DNA from: JAFDVL01 sp043736395
Lineage (GTDB): Bacteria; Acidobacteriota; Blastocatellia; RBC074
Direction of reading: 5' to 3'
Length of the DNA stretch: 64,000 nt
Assembly: GCA_043736395.1 (NCBI GenBank)
Contig: JAYTCQ010000354.1
Span: 7,909-71,908, forward strand
The first letter of the stretch is position 1; every line of letters starts with the position of its first letter. A model generated the notes under the pieces. The model did no database searches. It was not told where the DNA came from and saw only the letters and a list, made by a program, of their open reading frames with translations. Of this stretch, positions 52,466 to 60,733 are shown piece after piece. A program made the translations under genes and the position numbers.

Positions 52466-52912
52466 TCAGATATTTTTCTGTCTTGGATCGTCTTCAGGTG
52501 GATGCCTGTTGACTGCCACATCAGCTTCTCGAATTAACAATACACGTTCTCGATTAAACTCAAATAAGTCAGATGTTGCCCTCCCGATGTTGGTCAATGG
52601 AAAGATTCTGAGTCCATCAGCCGACCAGATAAAATGATCTGCCCAGTTATTATTACGAGGATTAAAAATAAAAACTTCATCGCCACTTTCGGCGTCCATG
52701 GCTTTTTGTTTTCCAGATTTACGACGATTACAAAAGAAACAGGCTAAGGCAAGATTATCTAAAGATTCTGAACCGCTTTCTGTGACAGGAATTACATGAT
52801 CAATAGTAAACCGCACGTATTGCCAACGTTCATTGGTGTGACAATACTCACATAAACGATTAGCACGCTGACGAACTTGTGTTTGAAGAAGAGTAGAAAA
52901 TTTACGAGGCAC
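52466..52912 (-). CDS. HNH endonuclease, second module
   Basis: 148 residues from a GTG at 52912. HNH core CEYC, FTIDHVIPVTESGSESLDNLALAC (shortened), FFCNRRKSGK, all zinc and catalytic residues present; a C-terminal extension (PRNNNWADHFIWSADG, then TNIGRATSDLFEFNRE) is a known companion of this HNH class. Overlaps the stop of the partner gene by 11 bases. Confidence 0.9.
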   Translation of the reverse strand: MPRKFSTLLQTQVRQRANRLCEYCHTNERWQYVRFTIDHVIPVTESGSESLDNLALACFFCNRRKSGKQKAMDAESGDEVFIFNPRNNNWADHFIWSADGLRIFPLTNIGRATSDLFEFNRERVLLIREADVAVNRHPPEDDPRQKNI

Positions 52913-53198
52913 GAGGAAGTTCCTGCAATTGAGTCTGCGTCAAATTACGGGTGAGGCGATTCAGAAAACTAAGATAATCATCAATACTTTCATACTCATC
53001 TAATTCTGTTTCTTCCGATGCAGATAATTTCGTCATCTTTTGCTTCTCAAGCAATTCTTCAATTCGTTCTTGTGTGATTTGGGAAACCCGCAAGACCACT
53101 GCGCCTTCAACTACTTCAAGATTGACTGCGCCTTCGCGGGGCAAAGTGTTTGGCAGTTTGCCAATTTGCGGGACAGGCTGAACTAAGGTTAATGTCAT
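52902..53198 (-). CDS. Small accessory protein paired with HNH gene
   Basis: 98 residues, GGAGG upstream. The first half has a strand-like VNLEVVEGAVVLRVSQI; the second a charged helical block (ERIEELLEKQKMTKLSASEE) resembling the C-terminal part of the RHH-like protein at 6997-7374. Both sit directly upstream of an HNH gene. Role unknown. Confidence 0.72.
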   Translation of the reverse strand: MTLTLVQPVPQIGKLPNTLPREGAVNLEVVEGAVVLRVSQITQERIEELLEKQKMTKLSASEETELDEYESIDDYLSFLNRLTRNLTQTQLQELPRAS

Positions 53199-53256
53199 AA
53201 TTCCTCCAACGAACTTTTACATATCATACTATAGCTACCAAGGATAAAAAATAAGA

Positions 53257-53706
53257 ATGCAAGCCATCATCTTCATTGGCATCCAAGCCTCCGGCAAGTC
53301 CACATTTTTTCAGCAACAATTTTTTCATACGCACCTTCGCCTCAATCTTGATATGCTCAATACGCGGCATCGAGAAGAGATTCTGCTTCGTGCTTGTCTG
53401 GAAGCAAAACAGCCTTTCGTGATTGACAATACCAACGTGACGCGTGAAGACCGCGCCAAATATATCAATGCCGCTAAAGACGTGGGCTTCAATGTGGTTG
53501 GCTATTATTTTCAATCAAAATTGCAAGAGTCTATTGACCGCAACAGCAAGCGTTCAGGCAAGGCGTTGATTCCAGTAAAAGGAATTCTGGCGACACATCG
53601 AAAGTTGAAATTACCGAATTACGATGAAGGATTCGATCAGCTATTTTACGTTTCGATCAATGATGTGGGAGAATTTATTGTAACGGAGTGGCGTAATGAA
53701 ATTTGA
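53257..53706 (+). CDS. Polynucleotide-kinase-like P-loop protein
   Basis: 149 residues. P-loop GIQASGKSTFF, LNLDMLNTRH, FVIDNTNVTREDRAKYI, and NSKRSGKALIPVKGILATHR: the fold and order of T4 Pnkp/Pnk-type kinases (single P-loop, lid arginine region). Start chosen at the ATG at 53257. Its stop overlaps the Thg1-like gene by 11 bases, so the two are translated together. Likely phosphorylates 5' RNA or DNA ends; substrate not known. Confidence 0.85.
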   Translation: MQAIIFIGIQASGKSTFFQQQFFHTHLRLNLDMLNTRHREEILLRACLEAKQPFVIDNTNVTREDRAKYINAAKDVGFNVVGYYFQSKLQESIDRNSKRSGKALIPVKGILATHRKLKLPNYDEGFDQLFYVSINDVGEFIVTEWRNEI

Positions 53707-54466
53707 TGAATTAGATGAAAAGATGCGTGCCTACGAAACGGCGTTTGATTTATGTGCTGTGCCAGGAATGTTTCTCGTAGCACGAATTGACGGGCGCAGC
53801 TTTACTCGCCTGACGAAAGAAGTTCATAAGTTTGAGACTCCTTTTGATGTGCGAGTTCAGGATATGATGGTAGCGACGACGGAGCACCTGATGAATTGCG
53901 GGTTTCGATGTGTTTATGGATACACGCAGTCAGATGAAATTTCACTTTTATTTCATCCTGAAATTGATACGTTTGATCGTAAGCTCCGAAAATATGATTC
54001 GATTCTCGCAGGTGAAGCGAGTGCAAAATTTTCTTTATTGCTTGGTTCACACGCTGCTTTCGATTGCCGCATTTCGCAACTGCCAAATGAAAATTTAGTT
54101 CGTGATTATTTCCGTTGGCGCAATGAAGACGCGCATCGCAACGCACTCAACGGCTATTGTTATTGGCAACTCCGAAAGGACGGCGCAAGCGCAACGCAAG
54201 CAACCAAGCAGCTTAATAAAATGTCAGTTGCCGATAAAAACGAGTTGCTTTTTCAGTACGGCATTAATTTCAATGATGTTCCAAACTGGCAAAAGCGTGG
54301 AACCGGATTGTACTGGGAATCTTTCAGCAAAGCGGGGTTCAATCCCAAGACTGGTCAAGCCGTAATCGCAGAAAGGCGACGTATTAAAATTGATTATGAA
54401 TTGCCGATGAAAGATTCATACGGAGAATTTATTTTGCACTTGTTGTCTCAAACTTCTGAAGAATAA
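53696..54466 (+). CDS. Thg1-like 3'-5' RNA polymerase
   Basis: 256 residues. Thg1 catalytic blocks FLVARIDGRSFTRLTKE (metal Asp), GYTQSDEISLLF (second metal Asp/Glu), and ASAKFSLLLGSHAAFDCRI. Thg1-like proteins add nucleotides in the 3'-5' direction to repair or mature 5' ends of tRNA. Coupled to a polynucleotide kinase, it suggests an RNA 5'-end repair module. Confidence 0.93.
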   Translation: MKFDELDEKMRAYETAFDLCAVPGMFLVARIDGRSFTRLTKEVHKFETPFDVRVQDMMVATTEHLMNCGFRCVYGYTQSDEISLLFHPEIDTFDRKLRKYDSILAGEASAKFSLLLGSHAAFDCRISQLPNENLVRDYFRWRNEDAHRNALNGYCYWQLRKDGASATQATKQLNKMSVADKNELLFQYGINFNDVPNWQKRGTGLYWESFSKAGFNPKTGQAVIAERRRIKIDYELPMKDSYGEFILHLLSQTSEE

Positions 54467-54523
54467 CAACTGATCATTTCACTTCTTGGAGTCTTCGCTC
54501 GATAGACTTATTATTCCCGTGCT

Positions 54524-56938
54524 ATGAAAACAATCCAATTTCTCGCCGCCCTGATTATTTGTTCGGTATTTTTTCAGTTCGCCTTCGCGCAAAATTTGCC
54601 GTCTGCCGCTCCCGAATCCGTCGGGATGTCGAGCCAACAACTGGCGTACATTGACGAAGCTGTCGCTGCTGAAATTGCCAAAAAACAATTACCCGGTGCC
54701 GTAGTCTTAGTCGGACGACAAGGCAAAATTGTCTATCGCAAAGCCTTTGGCAATCGCTCTATCGAACCCAATATCGAAGCCATGACGCCAGATACGATTT
54801 TTGATTTGGCTTCACTCACCAAGGTCGTAGCGACTGCGACTTCGGTGATGATTTTAGTGGAGCGCGGGAAGATTCGCCTCGGCGATCCGGTGTCGCGCTA
54901 CATTCCTGAATTCGGCGAAATGGGCAAGAAAAATATTACCGTCGAACAATTGCTCATGCATCGTTCGGGATTGATACCGGACAACGCGATTGAGGATTAT
55001 CATCAGGGCGCAGAAAAAGCCTGGGAAAATATTTGGAAGCTCGCTCCGATTGCCGAAGTCGGTTCGAAATTTATTTACTCCGATGTGAATTTTGAAGTGC
55101 TGGGCGAACTCGTCAAACGTATCAGCGGCAAACCGCTCAACGAATTCGCGGCTGAAAATATTTATCGTCCGCTGGGCATGAAAGATACGGGGTTTATCCC
55201 AGCAAAAAATTTGCAGACGCGCATTGCTCCAACCGAAAAGTTTTATGAGGCAGAGCGCAACGCAAGCAATGAAATCAAGCGCGGGGTTGTTCATGATCCA
55301 CGCGCATATTTGCTCGGCGGTGTAGCGGGTCACGCTGGATTATTTTCTACGGCGGATGATTTGGCGCGGTATTGCCAGATGATTTTGAATGGCGGTTCAC
55401 TCGACAGCGCAAGAATTTTAAGTCAAATGGGCGTAGCGCGAATGACGGAAGGACGCGCTTCCGGCGGCAATGGAAACGATGGTAATATGCGCGGTTTGGG
55501 CTGGGATATTTTCACCGGCTTTTCCGCTCCGCGCGGCGATTTATTTCCCGTCGGCGGATTCGGCCACACCGGATACACAGGTACAGGATTATGGCTTGAT
55601 CCCAACAGTCAAACCTTCGTGGTATTCCTCAGCAATCGCGTCCATCCAAAACTTGACCCCAAAAAACCTGCGGACGTGAGTAGTTTGCGCGGACGCGTAG
55701 CAACTATCGTCACCGCCTCCATCACCGACGAAATGCAATGGCGCAATTCACCGATACAAAATACGCTTGCGGCTGATGCTTCAACCCGCAACCCACAATC
55801 CGCAATCCGCAATGCTCTCAACGGCATTGATGTACTCGCCCGCGATAATTTTGCCACTCTCAAAAACAAACGCGTCGGACTCATCACCAATCAAACAGGA
55901 AAAGATCAAAACGGTAACAGCATTATTGATCTGTTATTCAAGGCTCCTGACGTAAAACTCACGACTTTGTTTTCGCCCGAACACGGCATTCGCGGCGCTT
56001 TGGATCAGGAAAAAATCACTGATTCAAAAGACGAAAAAACCGGGTTGCCGATTTTGAGTTTATACGGCGAAGCGCGAAAGCCTACGGATGAAATGCTGAA
56101 AAATATTGACGTGCTGGTTTTTGATATTCAAGACATCGGCGCACGTTTTTGGACGTATCCGTCAACGATGGTCTTAGCGATGGAAGCCGCCGCGAAAAAT
56201 AAAATCAAGTTCGTAGTCCTCGACCGCATCAATCCGATCAATGGCTCTGATGTCGAAGGGCCGATTGCAGACGCCGATAAATTATCCTTCATCGCACACA
56301 ATCAAATTCCGCTCCGGCACGGCATGACCATGGGCGAACTCGCGCAGCTTTATAACGGCGAACGCAACATCAATGCTGATTTACAAATTGTAAAACTTGA
56401 AAATTGGCGAAGGCACCAATGGTTCGATGAAACGGGGCTGACGTGGATTAATCCTTCGCCGAATATGCGGAGCTTGACGGAGGCTACGCTGTATCCCGGC
56501 ATCGCGCTGCTCGAAACGACGAATGTTTCAGTCGGACGCGGGACAGATACACCATTTGAAATTTTAGGTGCGCCGTACATTGACGGACGCAAATTAGCGG
56601 AGGCTTTGAATGCTGCAAAATTAAGTGGCGTACGTTTTGTGCCAGTGCGATTTACTCCAAATGCCAGCATAAATAAAGGTGTAGAATGCGGCGGCGTGAA
56701 TATCTTTGTCACCAATCGAAATTCATTTGAGCCAGTATTGACGGGCTTAGAAATCGCTTCGCAGATTTTCAAAATGTATCCAAAAGAATTCAATGTAGAC
56801 AAATTTAATCGCCTCCTCGTCAGCGATAAAATCTTTAACGCCTTCAAGCAAGGCAGCGAAGCGAAAGCTCTCAAGCAAATTTGGGAAAGTGATTTAGAAA
56901 AATTTAAGACGACGCGGCAGAAATATTTATTGTATTGA
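54524..56938 (+). CDS. Fusion: beta-lactamase-fold hydrolase (AmiE-like) + NamZ exo-muramidase (DUF1343)
   Basis: 804 residues. Signal peptide 1-23 (FQFAFAQ). Residues ~30-400: serine-hydrolase domain with SxxK (ASLTK), YxN-like YSDVNFE, HxG-like FGHTGYTG. Residues ~435-800: DUF1343/NamZ: NGIDVLARDNFATLKNKRVGLITNQTG (shortened), LFSPEHGIRG, VLVFDIQDIGARFWTYPSTM (shortened), VVLDRINPI. In Bacillus, separate namZ and amiE genes release MurNAc from peptidoglycan; here both activities are on one chain. Secreted. A short low-complexity link at 55790-55815 joins the halves. Confidence 0.9.
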   Translation: MKTIQFLAALIICSVFFQFAFAQNLPSAAPESVGMSSQQLAYIDEAVAAEIAKKQLPGAVVLVGRQGKIVYRKAFGNRSIEPNIEAMTPDTIFDLASLTKVVATATSVMILVERGKIRLGDPVSRYIPEFGEMGKKNITVEQLLMHRSGLIPDNAIEDYHQGAEKAWENIWKLAPIAEVGSKFIYSDVNFEVLGELVKRISGKPLNEFAAENIYRPLGMKDTGFIPAKNLQTRIAPTEKFYEAERNASNEIKRGVVHDPRAYLLGGVAGHAGLFSTADDLARYCQMILNGGSLDSARILSQMGVARMTEGRASGGNGNDGNMRGLGWDIFTGFSAPRGDLFPVGGFGHTGYTGTGLWLDPNSQTFVVFLSNRVHPKLDPKKPADVSSLRGRVATIVTASITDEMQWRNSPIQNTLAADASTRNPQSAIRNALNGIDVLARDNFATLKNKRVGLITNQTGKDQNGNSIIDLLFKAPDVKLTTLFSPEHGIRGALDQEKITDSKDEKTGLPILSLYGEARKPTDEMLKNIDVLVFDIQDIGARFWTYPSTMVLAMEAAAKNKIKFVVLDRINPINGSDVEGPIADADKLSFIAHNQIPLRHGMTMGELAQLYNGERNINADLQIVKLENWRRHQWFDETGLTWINPSPNMRSLTEATLYPGIALLETTNVSVGRGTDTPFEILGAPYIDGRKLAEALNAAKLSGVRFVPVRFTPNASINKGVECGGVNIFVTNRNSFEPVLTGLEIASQIFKMYPKEFNVDKFNRLLVSDKIFNAFKQGSEAKALKQIWESDLEKFKTTRQKYLLY

Positions 56939-56956
56939 ATAGGTAATAATTACAAT

Positions 56957-57084
56957 GAAACGCGGAGCGTATGGAGTGCGACAGCTCGGTGTCGCTTTGG
57001 TAGAGGCGTTCATTGCAAATCTACAGCGATGGAAAGTATACCAAAGTTACGCCCAGCCGCAGCACTCCATACGCTCCGCGTTTC
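56957..57084. repeat. 128-bp MITE-like palindromic element
   Basis: Perfect 23-bp terminal inverted repeats (56957-56979 / 57062-57084), with a further inner inverted pair around 56990-57000 and 57038-57046. No coding capacity. It occupies most of the gap between the NamZ fusion gene and the next gene. Structure fits a non-autonomous palindromic element. Confidence 0.7.
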
Positions 57085-57185
57085 GGTTAGGGAACCACTT
57101 TACTGAAGCCTCATTTGCTGTCACAAAACTTTGATGAGAAACGTTTACTCTGTGAAGCCGTGTGATTTTTTTCATTGAGGTAATT

Positions 57186-58007
57186 ATGAGCAAAAGCATT
57201 CTTGACCGCGTCAGTATTGGTTCTTCGTGCCAGACAGATTGGGAAGCCATGAACGGCGATCAGAGCCAACGCTACTGCGATCAATGTGAAAAATCCGTCT
57301 ATAATTTTTCGCAACTCACGCGCTCACAGGCGGAAGCCTTGATTGCTCGCACGAATGGGAAACTTTGCGCTCGCATTGAACGCCGTCCCGATGGATCAAT
57401 TCTCACCGCTGATAAATCGTATTCACTCCCACGCTTGAATCAAAAATTTTTACGAATTGCTTCGGCAACGATGAGCGCGGCTTTGAGTTTGGCTCCGGTG
57501 GTTTCCGCGAAGCCTATTAAGAATTTACCTGTCTTAAATTTTTCGCAGGAACAGAAAAATCAAACTGATGCTAAAGTTACAGAAAAACTAGCTAGGATTT
57601 GGGGAAACGTTTACGATCCGGCTCAAGCTGTAGTTCCTAATGTGAAAATTACTTTAATTAATGAATCTACCAAAAACGAACGTAAAACCTCTTCATCCGA
57701 GGAAGGAACATACGAATTTGCCTTACTTAAACCTGGTACTTATCAGTTAGTTTTTGAAGCCGTCGGTTTCAAGAAATCAACCCATACAGATATTAAAATT
57801 ATTGATGGTCAGGAAATGCGACAAGACAACACTCTGTATATTGGGCAAATTCTGGGCGATTTAGTCATACTTCAAGATAAAGAAGTACCAACTGCATTAG
57901 AGCCTCAAGGGCTTTCAATAACGCCTCGAGAAAAACAGGCTGAACCAGAAAAAAAGAAAAATTTCTTCAGAAGTCTATTTTCTTACTTCAAAAAATCGAA
58001 GGTCTAA
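57186..58007 (+). CDS. Cys-rich N-terminal domain plus carboxypeptidase-regulatory-like domain protein
   Basis: 273 residues from the ATG at 57186 (GAGG upstream). N-terminal ~80 residues carry the conserved pattern DWEAMNG, RYCDQCEKSVYNFSQLT, GKLCARIERR with Cys 14, 32, 35 and 64-like spacing. A hydrophobic segment follows (ASATMSAALSLAPVVSA), then a carboxypeptidase-regulatory Ig-like domain (IWGNVYDPAQAVVPNVKITL, TYEFALLKPGTYQLVFEA). Topology: cytoplasmic Cys sensor, one membrane pass, exported beta domain. Found in Acidobacteriota and Bacteroidota; no known function. Confidence 0.8.
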   Translation: MSKSILDRVSIGSSCQTDWEAMNGDQSQRYCDQCEKSVYNFSQLTRSQAEALIARTNGKLCARIERRPDGSILTADKSYSLPRLNQKFLRIASATMSAALSLAPVVSAKPIKNLPVLNFSQEQKNQTDAKVTEKLARIWGNVYDPAQAVVPNVKITLINESTKNERKTSSSEEGTYEFALLKPGTYQLVFEAVGFKKSTHTDIKIIDGQEMRQDNTLYIGQILGDLVILQDKEVPTALEPQGLSITPREKQAEPEKKKNFFRSLFSYFKKSKV

Positions 58008-58055
58008 AAATCACCTCCCTGCCATTCATCAAAACTATTTGTTATATTGGATCAG

Positions 58056-59315
58056 ATGAGTACTGATTCAAACGTCCGCAAAACCACCCTCGATAACGGC
58101 ATTGTCGTAGTGTCTGAGCAAATGCCGCATGTGCGCTCTGTCAGCTTCGGAGTTTTTCTGCGCGAAGGTTCGCGGCATGAGTCTCCTGACGTGAACGGCA
58201 TGTTTCATTTCATTGAACATACGCTTTTTAAAGGCACACGACGGCGTACGGCTGTCCAAATCGCTGATGAATCCGATGCGCTCGGCGGTTATCTTGATGC
58301 GTTTACTTCGCGCGATTCGGTTGGATTCACCAACAAAGTTCTGGACGAACATTTGCCGCAGGCGTTTGAATTAATAGCCGACTTGGTCACGGCTCCCGTC
58401 TTCGATGAAGCCGAACTCGATAAGGAACGTAACGTCATCCTCGAAGAAATTAAGATGGTCGAAGACACGCCGGATGATTTGGTCTACGAACTTTTTTCAG
58501 AAAAATATTATCCCGGTCATTCGCTGGGACGCCCGATTTTAGGAACTCCTGAGACGCTGGCGACATTCAATTCCAGCAGTGTTCGTAAGTTTTATGAAAG
58601 CGCGTACCGTCCTGAAAATCTGGTCATCGCGGCGGCAGGCAACATCACGCACGAAGCGTGGCTGGGTTTAGTGAATAAATATTTTTCACACCTGCGACCG
58701 CTCGGAGAAGTTTCGCCGATCGTCACGCCAGCTCCCGTTACGCACATCACGCTTCGGCACAAAGCCGAACTCGAACAATCGCACCTGGTCATTGGTGCGC
58801 AATGCCCATCGTTATTAAGTAAAGATCACTACGCGATGAATGTGCTGTGCACGATTTTGGGCGGCGGGATGAGTTCGCGCTTGTTTCAATCTGTCCGCGA
58901 AGATCGCGGCTTGGTGTATACAATCGCCTCTTCGTTGACGGAATATATTGACACCGCCTACCTCAGCATTTACGCCGGAGCTTCGACTGAAAATATTAAT
59001 CCAACCATCGAAGCGACAATGAAGGAAATCAATAAATTAAAAGCAGACGGCGTCGATCCACTCGAATTGCAGCGTAACAAAGACCAATTAAAAACGAGTT
59101 TGATGCTGGCGCTCGAATCCAGCTCCGCGCGGATGAATTCACTCGCCGGACAGGAAATGACCTGGAAAGAATTCATCACGCCTGATGAAGTGATCGCCAA
59201 AGTGAATGCCGTCACCGCAGAAGATGTGTCGCGGTTGATGAATGAAGTTTTTAAGCCGGAAGCAATGGCTGTTACGGTTTTGGGTGATGTGGAAGGGTTG
59301 GAAATTCAGTTATAG
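58056..59315 (+). CDS. M16-family zinc metallopeptidase
   Basis: 419 residues from the ATG at 58056. Inverted zinc motif HFIEHTLFKGT (HxxEH) and distal Glu in ERNVILEEIKMVEDTPDD; the C-terminal half has GGGMSSRLFQSVREDRGLVY (shortened). Cytoplasmic-type, no signal peptide. Family: mitochondrial-processing-peptidase-like (PqqL/YmxG type). Converges with the LolC/E gene. Confidence 0.93.
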   Translation: MSTDSNVRKTTLDNGIVVVSEQMPHVRSVSFGVFLREGSRHESPDVNGMFHFIEHTLFKGTRRRTAVQIADESDALGGYLDAFTSRDSVGFTNKVLDEHLPQAFELIADLVTAPVFDEAELDKERNVILEEIKMVEDTPDDLVYELFSEKYYPGHSLGRPILGTPETLATFNSSSVRKFYESAYRPENLVIAAAGNITHEAWLGLVNKYFSHLRPLGEVSPIVTPAPVTHITLRHKAELEQSHLVIGAQCPSLLSKDHYAMNVLCTILGGGMSSRLFQSVREDRGLVYTIASSLTEYIDTAYLSIYAGASTENINPTIEATMKEINKLKADGVDPLELQRNKDQLKTSLMLALESSSARMNSLAGQEMTWKEFITPDEVIAKVNAVTAEDVSRLMNEVFKPEAMAVTVLGDVEGLEIQL

Positions 59316-59320
59316 AAGAG

Positions 59321-59342
59321 CGATAGGCGGGGACGCCTATCG
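59321..59342. terminator. Hairpin terminator between convergent genes
   Basis: 9-bp perfect stem 59321-59329 / 59334-59342 (CGATAGGCG core) with a four-base loop, followed by a short T-rich tract on the right side. It separates the M16 and LolC/E genes. Confidence 0.75.
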
Positions 59343-59347
59343 TACTT

Positions 59348-60577
59348 TTATTCATACCGCAGAGCTTCTACGGGTTGAACTTTTGAGGCAGCGCGGGCGG
59401 GATAAATAGTCGCTAAAAAGCTGATTAATATTGCCAGTGATGCGATTAATAAACACGGTACGGCGCGGACTTTCAAGGTGATGTAGGAGATGGAATAAAT
59501 CTCTGCGGGAATCGAAATCAGCCGATAATGATTGGCAAGCCAGCTCAACAATAATCCTAAAATTACTCCCAGCGTAGCCCCGATCACTCCGATCATTACT
59601 CCCTGCCACATAAAAATTTTGCTGATACTTTTCGCGGTTGCGCCTTGTGCGCGCAGGATCGCAATGTCGCCTTGTTTTTCAATCACTGACATCGTCAAAG
59701 TCGTGATGATGTTCAGCGCGGCGATAGCGATCAGCAACGAAAAGAAAACTATGATGAGTGATTGTTGCAGCTTGAAGGCGGCAAATAAGGAACGATTTAA
59801 TTCCTGCCAGTTTTGCGTCATGAAGCCTGTGCCTGTTGCTTCAATAACGCGCTGACCGATTTCTTTGACGGCATACAAATCATCAACTTTCATTTGAATC
59901 ACGCCTGCGACATCGCCTTCGCCGTTAAGCCGTTGCGCTGCCGTCAAAGAAACATATGCCCAATGCGCATCGTACTCGTACAGCCCCGAAGACGAAAAAC
60001 CTACAACGCGAAATTCTTTCGTCAGAGGTTCAGTTCCGACCGGAGTCAGGCGCGTTTTCGCTGAATACGCCGTCACAACATCGCCGCGCTTGAGGTTCAT
60101 TGTGCGTGCAAGTTCTTTGCCGATGATGATGCCATCGGTTTCGGTGGAGACAGATAAATCGTTCGGGTTTCCCTCGATGGTTGTCGTAAAAATTTCGTTC
60201 GCGTTTTTGTCAGTCGTGGTGAGGTCTACGCCTTTTAAAATGGCGGGTTCCTGCCGATCATTGGCGCTGAGCAATACCTGATCGTACATCGTCGCGGTAG
60301 CGGCTTTGACTCCTTTCACCTGATTCAGGCGCGCAGTCAACTCACGATAATTTTCGATGCCGCTGTTGTCGGGTTTGAGCAAATTCAGATGCGCCGTACC
60401 GCCAAGAATTTTGTCCTGGACTTCTTCACGGAATCCGGTGGCGAGCGCGACCGCTACGAGCAACGCGGCGACGCCTACCGCGATGCCTGCGATGGCTACA
60501 CCAGTGATGACGGAGACGGCTGCCTGACGGCGTTTGGCGCGTAAATATCGAAGCGCGATGAATAGCTCGAAAGTCAT
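59348..60577 (-). CDS. LolC/LolE-type ABC transporter permease
   Basis: 409 residues: N-terminal FIALRYLRAKRRQAAVSVIT and a membrane helix (VAIAGIAVGVAALLVAVALA), a large periplasmic domain (45-280), three C-terminal helices with the FtsX core (EKQGDIAILRAQGATAKSI) and the end IYPARAASKVQPVEALRYE. This is the lipoprotein-releasing LolC/E type. Its LolD ATPase is not adjacent; the one at 22867 belongs to a different permease. Confidence 0.93.
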   Translation of the reverse strand: MTFELFIALRYLRAKRRQAAVSVITGVAIAGIAVGVAALLVAVALATGFREEVQDKILGGTAHLNLLKPDNSGIENYRELTARLNQVKGVKAATATMYDQVLLSANDRQEPAILKGVDLTTTDKNANEIFTTTIEGNPNDLSVSTETDGIIIGKELARTMNLKRGDVVTAYSAKTRLTPVGTEPLTKEFRVVGFSSSGLYEYDAHWAYVSLTAAQRLNGEGDVAGVIQMKVDDLYAVKEIGQRVIEATGTGFMTQNWQELNRSLFAAFKLQQSLIIVFFSLLIAIAALNIITTLTMSVIEKQGDIAILRAQGATAKSISKIFMWQGVMIGVIGATLGVILGLLLSWLANHYRLISIPAEIYSISYITLKVRAVPCLLIASLAILISFLATIYPARAASKVQPVEALRYE

Positions 60578-60591
60578 AAGTTGTGGTGGTC

Positions 60592-60733
60592 GGGGGTCGG
60601 TGAGCGGGGGGCGATTCTAAGAAAGTTCGCGGTTCGCAGTGAAGACAGTTCGCAGTATTCCTTTTGTAAATAATTACTGCGAACCGCGAACTAATTACTG
60701 CGAACTTCTTTCTGACCACCGACCACCGATCAC
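60592..60733. repeat. Compound palindromic REP-like element
   Basis: Core perfect 16-bp inverted repeat 60625-60640 / 60676-60691 (GTTCGCGGTTCGCAGT type), with a second short copy of the GTTCGCAGT word at about 60648 and 60696, and outer GTCGG/CCGAC-rich arms about 60592-60605 and 60713-60733. It fills the gap between the LolC/E start and the CDF stop. Confidence 0.65.

Noticed and set aside
54524..55760. True beta-lactamase or penicillin-binding protein
   Set aside because: The fused NamZ domain and lack of resistance context point to cell wall recycling.
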